The position numbers were made by a program, and so were the translations under genes. Below the pieces are notes generated by a model that was given only the letters and a program-made list of their open reading frames with translations, did no database searches and had not been told where the DNA came from. Shown here piece by piece: positions 49,790 to 58,040 of a DNA stretch of 64,000 bases. This DNA is from CAWUJT01 sp963922715 (lineage in GTDB: Bacteria; Pseudomonadota; Alphaproteobacteria; Rhodobacterales; Rhodobacteraceae): positions 1-64,000 of the forward strand of contig CAWUJT010000003.1 in the NCBI GenBank assembly GCA_963922715.1. The letters run 5' to 3'. Numbering within the stretch: the stretch's first letter is position 1; the number at the start of each line of letters is the position of its first letter.

Positions 49790-51072
49790 CGCTCAAACCA
49801 CCGCCGCTGTCCAATGATTGCTTTGCTCTGCCCAGTGGGGTCGATTGGACCCCGGTCGATGTTGCCCTGTCGCATTTACGTCGCCACTTACATGTCATTG
49901 CGGATATAGAGACCATCCCCCTGGATACGGGCCTTGGGCGTATCCTTGCCACACCGCTTGCAGCGCTGCGCGCCCATCCCCCTTTGGCGAATGCCGCGGT
50001 AGACGGATATGGGTTCGCATATCAAAGCCTGGGACAAAGCCCGCATCGCCTGCCACTTGCACAGGGGCGCGCGGCAGCGGGCCAGCCCTTTGCGGGCGCC
50101 CTGCCCCCCGGCCAGGCTTTGCGGATTTTGACAGGTGCCAGTCTGCCCAAAGGCATGGATACGATTGTGCTTGCGGAAGACACCTCCACAGATGGCGCGC
50201 AGATCGCGTTTCAAGGTCCGTTGAAACACGGGGCAAACACCCGCCAAGCCGGGGAAGATTGTCAAGAGCAAGACCATCTTTTCCCCGCAGGCCATATCCT
50301 ACGCGCCCAAGACTTGGCACTTCTGGCCGCGACCGGGCACGCCAAACTCACCGTCCGCAAACGGCTTAAAGTTGGTGTGTTGTCAACCGGGGATGAGGTC
50401 GTGCCCCATGACCAGGTCGAACGGTACGATCAAATCCCAGACGCCAATGGTCCCATGCTGCGCGCCCTGATCACGGGCTGGCATATGGACCCTATTCCTC
50501 TTGGTCACGCATCCGATGACAAAGACAGCCTACGTGTGCATCTCGATGACGCTTGTCAGAGATGTGATGCGATCCTTACCTCCGGCGGGGCCTCAACCGG
50601 GGATGAGGACCACCTGTCAGCGCTGTTGCAAGCACACGGGCATCATGCGCTTTGGCGCATTGCGATCAAACCCGGGCGGCCCCTGGGCATGGGACTGTGG
50701 CAAGGATGCCCTTTATTCACCCTGCCCGGCAATCCTGTCGCAGCCTTTGTCACAGCACTGATCTTTGCCCGCCCCGCACTGTCGCTCTTGGCGGGGGCAG
50801 GGTGGCAAGAACCGCGAGGCTACACGCTTCCTGCCGCCTTCGACAAGCAAAAGAAAGCGGGCCGCCGCGAATACCTGCGGGCCAGAGTGCGGGATGGACA
50901 GCTTGAGGTGTTTGGCTCCGAAGGATCGGGCCGTATTTCGGGACTGTCGTGGTCGGACGGGCTGGTTGAATTGCCGGACGCGGCACAAACCATTCAACGG
51001 GGCACGATGCTGCGCTACTTGCCGTATGCGGAGTTATTTTCTCTGTTCCGATCAGAAAATAACTCTGCGTAG
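49786..51072 (+). CDS. moeA: Molybdopterin molybdenumtransferase
   Basis: Inserts molybdenum into adenylylated molybdopterin. The 428 residues show the MoeA domain order: VDGYGFAY, GASLPKGMDTIV, VGVLSTGDEVV, DANGPML, SGGASTGDEDH, KPGRPLGMG and LPGNPVAA, with a C-terminal domain IV. Start overlaps the mobB stop (ATGA). It ends the unit; a decayed transporter fragment follows on the other strand. Confidence 0.94.
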   Translation: MTLKPPPLSNDCFALPSGVDWTPVDVALSHLRRHLHVIADIETIPLDTGLGRILATPLAALRAHPPLANAAVDGYGFAYQSLGQSPHRLPLAQGRAAAGQPFAGALPPGQALRILTGASLPKGMDTIVLAEDTSTDGAQIAFQGPLKHGANTRQAGEDCQEQDHLFPAGHILRAQDLALLAATGHAKLTVRKRLKVGVLSTGDEVVPHDQVERYDQIPDANGPMLRALITGWHMDPIPLGHASDDKDSLRVHLDDACQRCDAILTSGGASTGDEDHLSALLQAHGHHALWRIAIKPGRPLGMGLWQGCPLFTLPGNPVAAFVTALIFARPALSLLAGAGWQEPRGYTLPAAFDKQKKAGRREYLRARVRDGQLEVFGSEGSGRISGLSWSDGLVELPDAAQTIQRGTMLRYLPYAELFSLFRSENNSA

Positions 51073-51096
51073 TCCTGCTGGAATTTGGCATATGTT

Positions 51097-51408
51097 CTAT
51101 ACCTTATGCTTGACCTGATGCCGATACATCAAATCCGCCCAATCATCCAATAGAACACAATGGTGGGCAGAAACCTCCCTGTAGGTTGATGGGATTTGTT
51201 TATAATCGAGCGGAAAAAGCAGTGACGGAATAGGACGGAACTGTAACTCTTGTCCAATCGTTTTCTGGCGTGGGTGGGCCACCCGCACGGCAGAGAGCAG
51301 TTGCTTGGTGTAGGGGTGCTGAGGGTTCTCAAAAATCGCTTGGTGCCGTTTAACCGATTTGCCCACTTGGGGCCGGTGATCGAACGACAGTGTGGATCGG
51401 ATGGTGCT
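51097..51408 (-). pseudogene. Remnant of peptide ABC transporter ATPase (C-terminal part)
   Basis: An open frame of about 103 codons without a proper start. It contains IFENPQHPYTKQLLSAV, the hallmark C-terminal segment of Dpp/Opp-type ATPases (about bases 51290-51345). Walker A, signature and Walker B, which should lie upstream in the frame, are missing: a stop (TAA at 51409-51411) and then unrelated sequence follow. It is therefore a fragment. Its 3' end points at moeA. Confidence 0.7.
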
Positions 51409-51430
51409 TTACCCCGAACGGGTGATCTGA

Positions 51431-51586
51431 CCGGGGATTATGATCTCACTCACGGTTCTGTCGGTCAACTATCCGGGTGACGGGCTGCGCGATGCGCTTT
51501 ATTCGCGCATTAGGGGCGCTGATCCCGTCGAACGAGGGCGCGTGGCCCGAGAAATTGTATTTGTGGCCCGTAAGTCCTATATATAA
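51431..51586 (+). pseudogene. Remnant of peptide ABC transporter permease (DppC-like C-terminus)
   Basis: A short frame, PGIMISLTVLSVN followed by GDGLRDALYSRIR, matches the very conserved C-terminal end of DppC/OppC permeases (PG...LTVL..N..GDGLRDALDPR). It begins after a stop codon with no room for the membrane domain, so only the tail survives. It lies head-to-head with the ATPase remnant, on the opposite strand, which implies deletion plus inversion. Confidence 0.65.
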
Positions 51587-51621
51587 AACATGATTTTCTT
51601 CTTAGACCTCAGGGATACTGG

Positions 51622-51822
51622 ATGCTTGAACGGTTTTTAAGTGGTAAGAATTTACTAACTTATCTGTACCTTAAAGATAAATTTCTTGTTCCCATCGTTA
51701 TGGCAGCTGGCTTTTTGCTCATGGCGGCAGTGATACTCTTTTTCGAAATATGGTTTCGCACGGAAGATAACTTCAAATCTTTGGGATACTATCGCGCAGA
51801 AATTTATATGCAACTCCAGTAA
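51622..51822 (+). CDS. Small single-helix membrane protein, unknown
   Basis: A 66-residue frame with a charged N-terminus, one hydrophobic helix (about 23-43, VPIVMAAGFLLMAAVILFF) and a polar tail. AGGG stands 7 nt before the ATG. It is AT-rich compared with moeA and lies next to the decayed transporter. I do not recognise the family. Confidence 0.5.
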   Translation: MLERFLSGKNLLTYLYLKDKFLVPIVMAAGFLLMAAVILFFEIWFRTEDNFKSLGYYRAEIYMQLQ

Positions 51823-51839
51823 GGAGCAAAAGCCGATCA

Positions 51840-52016
51840 ATGACGATTCATGCAAAAATAAATTCTGGTCAAGATTTCTGGCTCCGAACTGAATTTCCCC
51901 ATTTTTACGCTGTCACTGATAAAGACATTTGTATTGAAGTATTTGAACGCGAAGATGCTGAAGCCCTCAAAGCAGCTTTAGTAGCATTTGACAAATGCAC
52001 CCTTTCAACAGAATGA
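51840..52016 (+). CDS. Small soluble protein, unknown
   Basis: A 58-codon frame, MTIHAKINSGQDFWLRTEF... ending CTLSTE, with an alternating acidic composition (EVFEREDAEALKAAL suggests a helix). AAGGAG is present but about 15 nt from the ATG. It follows the 66-residue membrane ORF by 17 nt, so the pair may be an operon. No recognised family. Confidence 0.45.
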   Translation: MTIHAKINSGQDFWLRTEFPHFYAVTDKDICIEVFEREDAEALKAALVAFDKCTLSTE

Positions 52017-52038
52017 ACGTATGAAACAGAGGTAGGCT

Positions 52039-53190
52039 TTAGCCCATCAACCAGGACACGCGCTCAACCACCTCTGAGCGCAGAGGCCCAGGCCGCGGCG
52101 GGTCGCGCAGAGTGCTGAGCCAATGGGGCGCAGGGCTTTTCTGACGCGTCGGTGTGTCCCAGCGCAAAGCGGTCAAGACACCCTCTGCCGCATAAGGCAA
52201 GTGATCTGGAATGTCTTGGCCTGACAAGATCCCCCATACCCCTGTCCAGAGCCGCCCTACGGACCAAGGGTTATATCCCCCGCCCCCCAGCACCAACAGG
52301 CGCGGCGTCGCATCACGCAGCGTATAGACCAGGCTCCAATGGGCGTTGTTGGACAGGGCAAGCCTAGACAGCGGATCCTCTTCGACCGCATCGGCCCCAC
52401 ATTGCACCACAAGCGCATCAGGATCAAATTTCTCAATCAAGGGGACAATCAAACGCTCTTGGACATGGTGAAATTCCGTGTCATTAAAGCCCCTTGGCAC
52501 CGGCAGATTATAGGTTTGACCGAGGCCACGTTGGGTGAGTGCCCCTGTGAAAGGCCAGCGCTTTTCCTCGTGCACAGAAATCATAAGCACGTCAGGGTCT
52601 GCGTTGAAAGCATGTTCGACACCATCGGGATGGTGCGCATCAATATCGACATAGGCAATACGCCGCACACCGTTGCGCCGCAGCGACAGGATCGCCAAGA
52701 CGGGATCATTGAGGTAGCAAAATCCATTGGCGCGATCCGGCATCCCGTGATGCGTACCGCCGCCGGGATGATAAATGCGCCCGCCCGCCCGCAACAATTC
52801 CCCGGCCAGCAAAGAAGCCCCGGCCGCCGTGGCCGGACGCCGCCACATCTCTGCATATATCGGATTGGCTGTTGTCCCAAGACCGTGGCGCTTGCGAACC
52901 TCTGCGGTCACGGATTGTTGGACCTCTGCATCTTGAAGCGCCTCCAGATAAGCTTGCGTATGCCAAATCTTCAGCGCATCTGCCTTGGCACGCGGTGACG
53001 GCAGATACGTCTCTGGCGGCAACCAGCCCAGCGCGCGGGACAAATCCATCACCGTGCTCACGCGCGGAATGCGCAACGGGTGCCAAGCACCATAGCTTGA
53101 GTCGCGATAGATTTCCGATCCGATAAAGCGTGTCAAAATGTTGCCCGTGGGGTTATTGCATAGGAAGGTCGGTGTGACCTCACCTTGCAT
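52039..53190 (-). CDS. Histone deacetylase-like (AcuC-type) hydrolase
   Basis: Zinc-dependent deacetylase of the class I HDAC/AcuC/acetylpolyamine amidohydrolase superfamily. The 383 residues contain GGGTHHGMPDRANGFCYLND with the paired histidines, the metal site VDIDAHHPDGVEH, QCGADAVEEDP and GGGGYNP. The usual DVHHGDG is here DAHHPDG. AcuC is known to deacetylate acetyl-CoA synthetase in Bacillus; a similar role here would be inference. Convergent with the small ORFs and divergent from DUF1178. Confidence 0.88.
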   Translation of the reverse strand: MQGEVTPTFLCNNPTGNILTRFIGSEIYRDSSYGAWHPLRIPRVSTVMDLSRALGWLPPETYLPSPRAKADALKIWHTQAYLEALQDAEVQQSVTAEVRKRHGLGTTANPIYAEMWRRPATAAGASLLAGELLRAGGRIYHPGGGTHHGMPDRANGFCYLNDPVLAILSLRRNGVRRIAYVDIDAHHPDGVEHAFNADPDVLMISVHEEKRWPFTGALTQRGLGQTYNLPVPRGFNDTEFHHVQERLIVPLIEKFDPDALVVQCGADAVEEDPLSRLALSNNAHWSLVYTLRDATPRLLVLGGGGYNPWSVGRLWTGVWGILSGQDIPDHLPYAAEGVLTALRWDTPTRQKSPAPHWLSTLRDPPRPGPLRSEVVERVSWLMG

Positions 53191-53279
53191 CTAGGTCGAC
53201 TTACGCACTCTGTTAATGTATTTGCATCTTCTGTGTGACAGATTATTTAAAAGAGAAATATGAGGCAATCGAGCGCAAG

Positions 53280-53690
53280 ATGATCCGCTATACCCTTTCT
53301 TGTACCAATGGTCACAGCTATGACAGCTGGTTTCAGTCGGCTGAAGCCTATGACACATTGGCAGAAAAGAAAATGATCCAATGCGAAATATGCGGCGCGC
53401 AAGATGTTTCAAAGGCCATGATGTCGCCGCAAGTGATGACGGCCCCTGCCCCCCTGTCCCAGGCTGCATCTCAGGACCAAAACGCCTTGCAAGAGTTACG
53501 TCGGCAGGTTGAAGAAAATGCTGACTACGTGGGCACAAACTTCGCCACCGAAGTGCGGGCCATGCATGAAGGCGATGAGACGTATCGCCCCATTTGGGGG
53601 GAGGCTGAGGTTTCCGAGGCACAGGCGCTCCTGGAAGACAATATACCCGTAGCCCCTTTGCCCTTCATCCCGCAGCGCAAGGTTAGTTGA
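53280..53690 (+). CDS. DUF1178 zinc-ribbon-like protein
   Basis: A 136-residue protein conserved in alphaproteobacteria, function unknown. It starts MIRYTLSCTNGHSYDSWF and has CEICG further on, so the cysteines of SCTNGH and CEICG could form a small zinc site. The C-terminus is proline-rich. Its stop shares a base with the modA start (TGATG), so it is coupled to the molybdate transporter genes. Confidence 0.88.
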   Translation: MIRYTLSCTNGHSYDSWFQSAEAYDTLAEKKMIQCEICGAQDVSKAMMSPQVMTAPAPLSQAASQDQNALQELRRQVEENADYVGTNFATEVRAMHEGDETYRPIWGEAEVSEAQALLEDNIPVAPLPFIPQRKVS

Positions 53691-54451
53691 TGCGCGTCAA
53701 AGCCTGGGTTTGGGGTTTGTTGCAGGTTTTTGTTGTTGTTTTTCCCATGTCCCTCTGGGCTGAGACGAGGCTGCGGGTTTTTGCAGCGGCCAGTCTGAGT
53801 GGTGTCCTGGAGGCTGTTGTGGACACCGAGTGTTGCGGTGATGTGCAACTGACCTATGCCGCTTCTGGCACGCTTGCGCGTCAGATTGAGGCCGGTGCCC
53901 CCGCAGATGTGGTGATCTTAGCAAATGATGACTGGATGCAGTGGCTTGTGGGGCGAGACCTGGTGCGTGATCCACGCGTGATCGCCAGCAATGGCCTGGT
54001 GCTGGTGTCCGCAGATCCCACACCGCTTGCACTTACCCCAAAGGCTTTGGCCATACGGCTTGGGGAGACAGGGCGCATCGCCTTGGGCGACCCGCGGTTT
54101 GTACCCGCCGGGCGCTATGGGGAGGCCGCCTTGCGCGGACTTGGACTTTGGGAGACCCTTGATGAGCGCAAGGTGCTGACACAAAGCGTGCGCGGCGCGC
54201 TTGCGTTTGCACTGCGCGAGGAAGTGATGCTGGCGGTGATCTATGCCTCTGACCTGCAGGCAGCACCTGGTCTGACAAAACTCGCGGATTTGCCGCTGCC
54301 GGACTCTGTTGGTCCTATCGCTTATCCCGCTGCGCCCATAAACGGTGCCTCCGATCAGGCTGGGGTCTTCATTGCTTTTCTGCTGAGCCCTCAAGGCCAA
54401 TCGGTCTTAAAACGCCATGGCTTTCACCCCCCGCGTGACAGACAGCCATGA
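53690..54451 (+). CDS. modA: Molybdate ABC transporter, substrate-binding protein
   Basis: Periplasmic molybdate (and tungstate) binding protein. The 253 residues have a signal peptide (hydrophobic 5-22, cleavage likely after LWA), then the family pattern VFAAASLSGVLEAVV, TYAASGTLARQIEAGAPADVVILAN split over two segments, IALGDPRFVPAGRYG and IYASDL. ModB starts inside its stop (ATGA). Confidence 0.93.
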   Translation: MRVKAWVWGLLQVFVVVFPMSLWAETRLRVFAAASLSGVLEAVVDTECCGDVQLTYAASGTLARQIEAGAPADVVILANDDWMQWLVGRDLVRDPRVIASNGLVLVSADPTPLALTPKALAIRLGETGRIALGDPRFVPAGRYGEAALRGLGLWETLDERKVLTQSVRGALAFALREEVMLAVIYASDLQAAPGLTKLADLPLPDSVGPIAYPAAPINGASDQAGVFIAFLLSPQGQSVLKRHGFHPPRDRQP

Positions 54452-55143
54452 CCGTGCCGCCTGAAACCTTTGGCGTGCTTTGGCTGTCGCTCAAGGTTGC
54501 AGGGGTTGCAACCGTGGTGACACTGCCCATCGCTGTGTTTGTGGCCTATGCTTTGGCACGGTGGACATTCCCCGGACGCAGCCTTTTGAACCTTGTCGTC
54601 TTGCTGCCCTTGGTGTTGCCGCCGGTCGTCACAGGATACTTCCTGTTGATCGTGTTTGGCGCAAAAGGCGTTTTGGGCGCGCCTTTGGCAACGCTGGGGA
54701 TCACTTTCGCGTTTCAATGGACCGGGGCCGCTTTGGCCGCTGGGATCATGGGATTTCCACTGATCGTGCGCGCCATTCGGATGGCTTTTGAAGCGGTCGA
54801 TCCAAAACTGGAAGAAGCCGCAAAAACGCTCGGTGCGGGGCCTTGGCGCGTCTTTGTAACGGTCACCTTACCGCTCAGCGCCCCTGGGGTGCTGACAGGC
54901 GCGGTGATGGGGTTTGCAAAAGCCCTAGGCGAGTTTGGCGCAACAATTACCTTCGTGGGCAATATCCCAGGCGAAACCCGCACATTGCCGTCTGCCATTT
55001 ACACAGCGCTGCAAATCCCCGGAGAGGAAAGCAGCGTTTGGGTCTTGGTCGCGCTGAGCACAACCATCGCCGTGCTGGCTGTGGTCTTATCGGAGATCCT
55101 CAGCCGGTATGTCGCCGCAAAGATCGGGGTACGACATGCTTGA
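54448..55143 (+). CDS. modB: Molybdate ABC transporter, permease
   Basis: Inner-membrane channel of the molybdate importer. The 231 residues have five to six membrane helices and the cytoplasmic EAA-type loop with EEAAKTLGAGPWRVF, which docks on ModC. It overlaps modA by 4 nt and modC by 8 nt. Confidence 0.95.
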   Translation: MTVPPETFGVLWLSLKVAGVATVVTLPIAVFVAYALARWTFPGRSLLNLVVLLPLVLPPVVTGYFLLIVFGAKGVLGAPLATLGITFAFQWTGAALAAGIMGFPLIVRAIRMAFEAVDPKLEEAAKTLGAGPWRVFVTVTLPLSAPGVLTGAVMGFAKALGEFGATITFVGNIPGETRTLPSAIYTALQIPGEESSVWVLVALSTTIAVLAVVLSEILSRYVAAKIGVRHA

Positions 55144-56215
55144 GATCGATCTGCGACTGCCGCTTGACCGATTTGTTCTGGACGTGACGGCGGCAAGTCC
55201 TTCGGGGGCGACGATGGTTTTCGGTCCCTCTGGCGCTGGAAAATCCTCTTTGGTCAAAGCGATCGCCGGGCTTATTGCCGGCGTCGAGGGGCATATCCGC
55301 CTTGGATCGCGCGTCCTTCTTGACACGTCAAGCGGCCTCAATCTTCCGGCGCATAAACGCCGCATTGGTTATGTCTTTCAAGAACCACGGCTGTTTCCGC
55401 ATCTGAGCGTTGCCGCGAACCTGCGCTACGGTGCCCCCCATGGAACAGAGATCGCGGCCATTGCCAAGATGCTTGACATCACAGCCCTCCTGTCTCGCCG
55501 TCCCGGATTGCTATCGGGGGGAGAGGCCGCGCGCGTGGCCCTTGGGCGCGCCCTACTGCGAACCCCTGATCTTTTGATCCTTGATGAGCCCTTGGCCGCG
55601 CTCGATCACAGTTTGAAAGCGGAGATTTTACCGTATTTGGAACGTCTGCGCGATCATGGGGGTATCCCCATGCTCTATGTCACCCATGCGATAGAGGAGG
55701 TCTTGCGTCTGGGCACCACATTGATGATCCTGCGGGACGGTCAGATCAAACAGTTCGGGCCGGTTGCGAAGGTTCTGTCTGATCCGCAGGCCGCGCAAGA
55801 CCTGGGGCCCCGCTTGGCCGGGGCGATTTTACCGGGCCAGACACAAGCACGCGATCAGGGCCTGATGAGCGTCTCCACACCGGCCGGTCCGATCACTGTG
55901 CCCGATCCCGGCTTCCCGCTTGGGCGGCCGGTCCGATTGCGGATCATGGCGCAGGATGTGATTTTATCTGTCACGCGCCCAAAAGGTTTGAGTGCACTGA
56001 ATATCCTCCCCGTCACCATAGAGACCCTGCATAGTGGTCCGCATATGGGTGTGATGGTGCGCCTGGTCGCAGGCGGTGTGCCGCTTTTGGCGCGCATCAC
56101 AAAACGCTCGGCCCAAGCGCTTGGGCTTGCGCCCGGGCAAAACATTTATGCAGTTTTGAAAACGGTGTCCATTGCGCAGGACAATCTCGTGCAGCACATC
56201 ACGCAAGATACCTGA
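55136..56215 (+). CDS. modC: Molybdate ABC transporter, ATP-binding protein
   Basis: ATPase of the molybdate importer. The 359 residues show Walker A GPSGAGKSS (30-38), Q-loop YVFQEPRLFPHL, signature LLSGGEAARVALGRA, Walker B LLILDEPLAALD, and a C-terminal TOBE (Mop-like) domain. ATG at 55136 overlaps modB by 8 nt. Its 3' end overlaps the convergent NUDIX gene by 17 nt. No modE and no clear ModE box were seen. Confidence 0.95.
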   Translation: MLEIDLRLPLDRFVLDVTAASPSGATMVFGPSGAGKSSLVKAIAGLIAGVEGHIRLGSRVLLDTSSGLNLPAHKRRIGYVFQEPRLFPHLSVAANLRYGAPHGTEIAAIAKMLDITALLSRRPGLLSGGEAARVALGRALLRTPDLLILDEPLAALDHSLKAEILPYLERLRDHGGIPMLYVTHAIEEVLRLGTTLMILRDGQIKQFGPVAKVLSDPQAAQDLGPRLAGAILPGQTQARDQGLMSVSTPAGPITVPDPGFPLGRPVRLRIMAQDVILSVTRPKGLSALNILPVTIETLHSGPHMGVMVRLVAGGVPLLARITKRSAQALGLAPGQNIYAVLKTVSIAQDNLVQHITQDT

Positions 56216-56849
56216 CACGGACGCGCGTCCCGCGATGATCCCAAAACGGCACACCGGGTCTTTGTTGCCCGCGCAAATGCGCGCCAAGTTCGGCAAGGGC
56301 CAGTGTTGTGACATGTGGTAAATCCACGGCGTGTATCTGGGATAGCGGCACCCAAGCCAGGTTGGACAACTCACTCCCCGCCTGGGAGAAATCATCAAGG
56401 TCACAGGCAAGGTCATCCGCATTGACCATGAAAAATCTGGCATCAAAGCGGCGGGAGCGCCCCGGTGGTGTGATGGCCCGGAACATAAACCGAAGGGGCG
56501 CGGCATTCAAACCCGCCCCTTTGGGCCACCCTTTCCATCCTGGGGGCGTGCCTGTTATGCCTAAGCACAGGCCTGTTTCCTCCCACAGTTCACGAATGGC
56601 CGCAACGGCAAAGGGCTTTGGGGCGCACGTGGCCGCATGCCGAAGGCGTCGTGTGTCCTCTGATGACAGTGGAGAGCTTAACGGCACCTGTGCATCTTCG
56701 GCATCGATTGCCCCACCGGGAAAGACATATTTTGACGGCATGAAAGCCGCAGTCGCGCTGCGTTGTCCCAAAAGGACAGCTGGCCCCGCCTTGACATGCC
56801 GCACAACGATAACCGTTGCCGCATCACGAATGTCTGTCAGCCTGTCCAT
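56199..56849 (-). CDS. NUDIX hydrolase, NUDT19-like with insertion
   Basis: Hydrolase of a nucleoside diphosphate linked compound. The 216 residues have VFPGGAID and later RELWEETGL, the two halves of the Nudix box, but with an insertion of about 35 residues between them, as in NUDT19/RP2p-type members (some act on CoA esters). The ATG at 56849 has CAGG close by; an ATG at 56876 is also possible. Either start overlaps the DUF983 gene. The 3' end overlaps modC. Confidence 0.85.
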   Translation of the reverse strand: MDRLTDIRDAATVIVVRHVKAGPAVLLGQRSATAAFMPSKYVFPGGAIDAEDAQVPLSSPLSSEDTRRLRHAATCAPKPFAVAAIRELWEETGLCLGITGTPPGWKGWPKGAGLNAAPLRFMFRAITPPGRSRRFDARFFMVNADDLACDLDDFSQAGSELSNLAWVPLSQIHAVDLPHVTTLALAELGAHLRGQQRPGVPFWDHRGTRVRVRYLA

Positions 56850-57249
56850 ACCTGGGATTTTCTGTGCCAAAGCCATGCAGGCGGTGCGCCCATTGAAAGG
56901 CGACAAAAGCCCCTTTGAGCCTTGGCAACAGATAAAACGTCAGACCAATGGCTAGACTGGAAAATACGCTCGCCATCACCCAGGGCGGAGGTTGAAACGC
57001 CGTAAATGTCATCAGCATGCCCGGTCCGATGACATGCCCCACAATCAGGATCGTCAGCCATGCGGGACCATCGTCAGAGCGGTGGTGGTGGAGCGCCGCG
57101 CCACAAGTCCCGCATATATCTTGCACCTTCAAATATCCCTGCATCATGTGACCCGCACCACAGGCGGGGCAACGCCGTCGCCACCCCCGCCATAAAGAGC
57201 GCCGCAGAGGACGATCCGGATCAATCGTTGTCTCAAAATTTTTATCCAT
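56824..57249 (-). CDS. DUF983 membrane protein
   Basis: A 141-residue protein with a zinc-ribbon-like pair CPACGAG and CGTCGAA in the N-terminal half and two membrane helices (about 62-84 and 90-108). DUF983 genes often lie near cytochrome oxidase assembly genes, but none is here. It is followed by, and overlaps, the NUDIX gene. Function unknown. Confidence 0.88.
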   Translation of the reverse strand: MDKNFETTIDPDRPLRRSLWRGWRRRCPACGAGHMMQGYLKVQDICGTCGAALHHHRSDDGPAWLTILIVGHVIGPGMLMTFTAFQPPPWVMASVFSSLAIGLTFYLLPRLKGAFVAFQWAHRLHGFGTENPRYGQADRHS

Positions 57250-57420
57250 ACTTTTTCAATAAAGGCGGACACACGCGTTCTGCAAGTCTTGCAGGCCATT
57301 GTGCAAGAGGGTGCTCAGATTTTTTGATCTTTTCCGACGGAAATCAAAACCTGAAACGTGAAAGGGTCAGATCGCAGGCAAAATCACCTGTGGCAGAACA
57401 TCCAATCAGGAGAGATCACA

Positions 57421-57906
57421 ATGATGAAACATCACAAATCCCTTGCAACAAGTATCCTCGCTTTGGCCGGTGGCCTTATGCTGATGGGCACTGTGGCGGC
57501 CTCTGCCGGTGGTCACCAATCGCCTGTATCATTTTCGGAGTTGGACTCTGATGGAAATGGCATGGTGACACGCGATGAACTCATGGCGCAGCAAGAGATA
57601 CGCTTCAATGAACTCGATACCGATGGTGATGGTATGATCAGTGAAGAAGAATTGAAGGCCGAAGCCAATTCACGCGCTCAAGGCCGTGTCGAACAAGTTT
57701 TCAACAACGCTGATACCGATGGCGATGGGTCATTAAGCCAAGAAGAATTTGAGACATTGGTGGCCAATCGTGACCGTAGTCCAGATGACATCATTGCCAG
57801 ACTCGACACCAATGGCGATGGTCAAATCTCTCAAGACGAATATAACCAAGCTGTCGCAAACCGTCCAAAACCACCACGGGCGGGTGCATTACGCGGAAAC
57901 AACTGA
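57421..57906 (+). CDS. Exported protein with four EF-hands
   Basis: A 161-residue secreted or periplasmic calcium-binding protein. A signal peptide (about 1-29) is followed by four canonical EF-hand loops: DSDGNGMVTRDE, DTDGDGMISEEE, DTDGDGSLSQEE and DTNGDGQISQDE. GGAGAG stands before paired ATGs at 57421/57424. The next gene, an ECF sigma factor, lies downstream on the same strand, and the set of four genes looks like one signalling locus. Whether calcium is the signal is inference. Confidence 0.9.
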   Translation: MMKHHKSLATSILALAGGLMLMGTVAASAGGHQSPVSFSELDSDGNGMVTRDELMAQQEIRFNELDTDGDGMISEEELKAEANSRAQGRVEQVFNNADTDGDGSLSQEEFETLVANRDRSPDDIIARLDTNGDGQISQDEYNQAVANRPKPPRAGALRGNN

Positions 57907-57952
57907 TGCCACCCAGGAGCGCGGATATGACAAGCGTTCCATCTCAGATCAC

Positions 57953-57985
57953 ATCTCGAAGCTATGGTGTACATGGCTTCGAGAT
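57953..57985. promoter_or_regulatory. 33-bp dyad upstream of the ECF sigma gene
   Basis: Two 14-nt arms (57953-57966 and 57972-57985, outer sequence ATCTCGAAGC / GCTTCGAGAT) are complementary at 13 of 14 positions around a 5-nt centre. It covers the -35 region of the promoter at 57987-57995, as an operator would. As RNA it would be a stable hairpin after the EF-hand gene, but there is no T-run. Confidence 0.6.
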
Positions 57986-57986
57986 C

Positions 57987-57995
57987 TGGTATAAT
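57987..57995 (+). promoter_or_regulatory. Extended -10 promoter for the sigma-factor gene
   Basis: TGGTATAAT is a perfect extended -10 element (TGnTATAAT), about 45 nt before the ATG at 58041. No good -35 is present, as is normal for extended -10 promoters. Confidence 0.55.
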
Positions 57996-58040
57996 CTTGG
58001 TTGCGAGCGTATTGTTTGGCAAAAGACACAAACCCGAGGT

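Noticed and set aside
49888..50320. Overlapping frames on both strands inside moeA
   Set aside because: moeA motifs are intact in one frame; the others are shadows of GC-rich codons.
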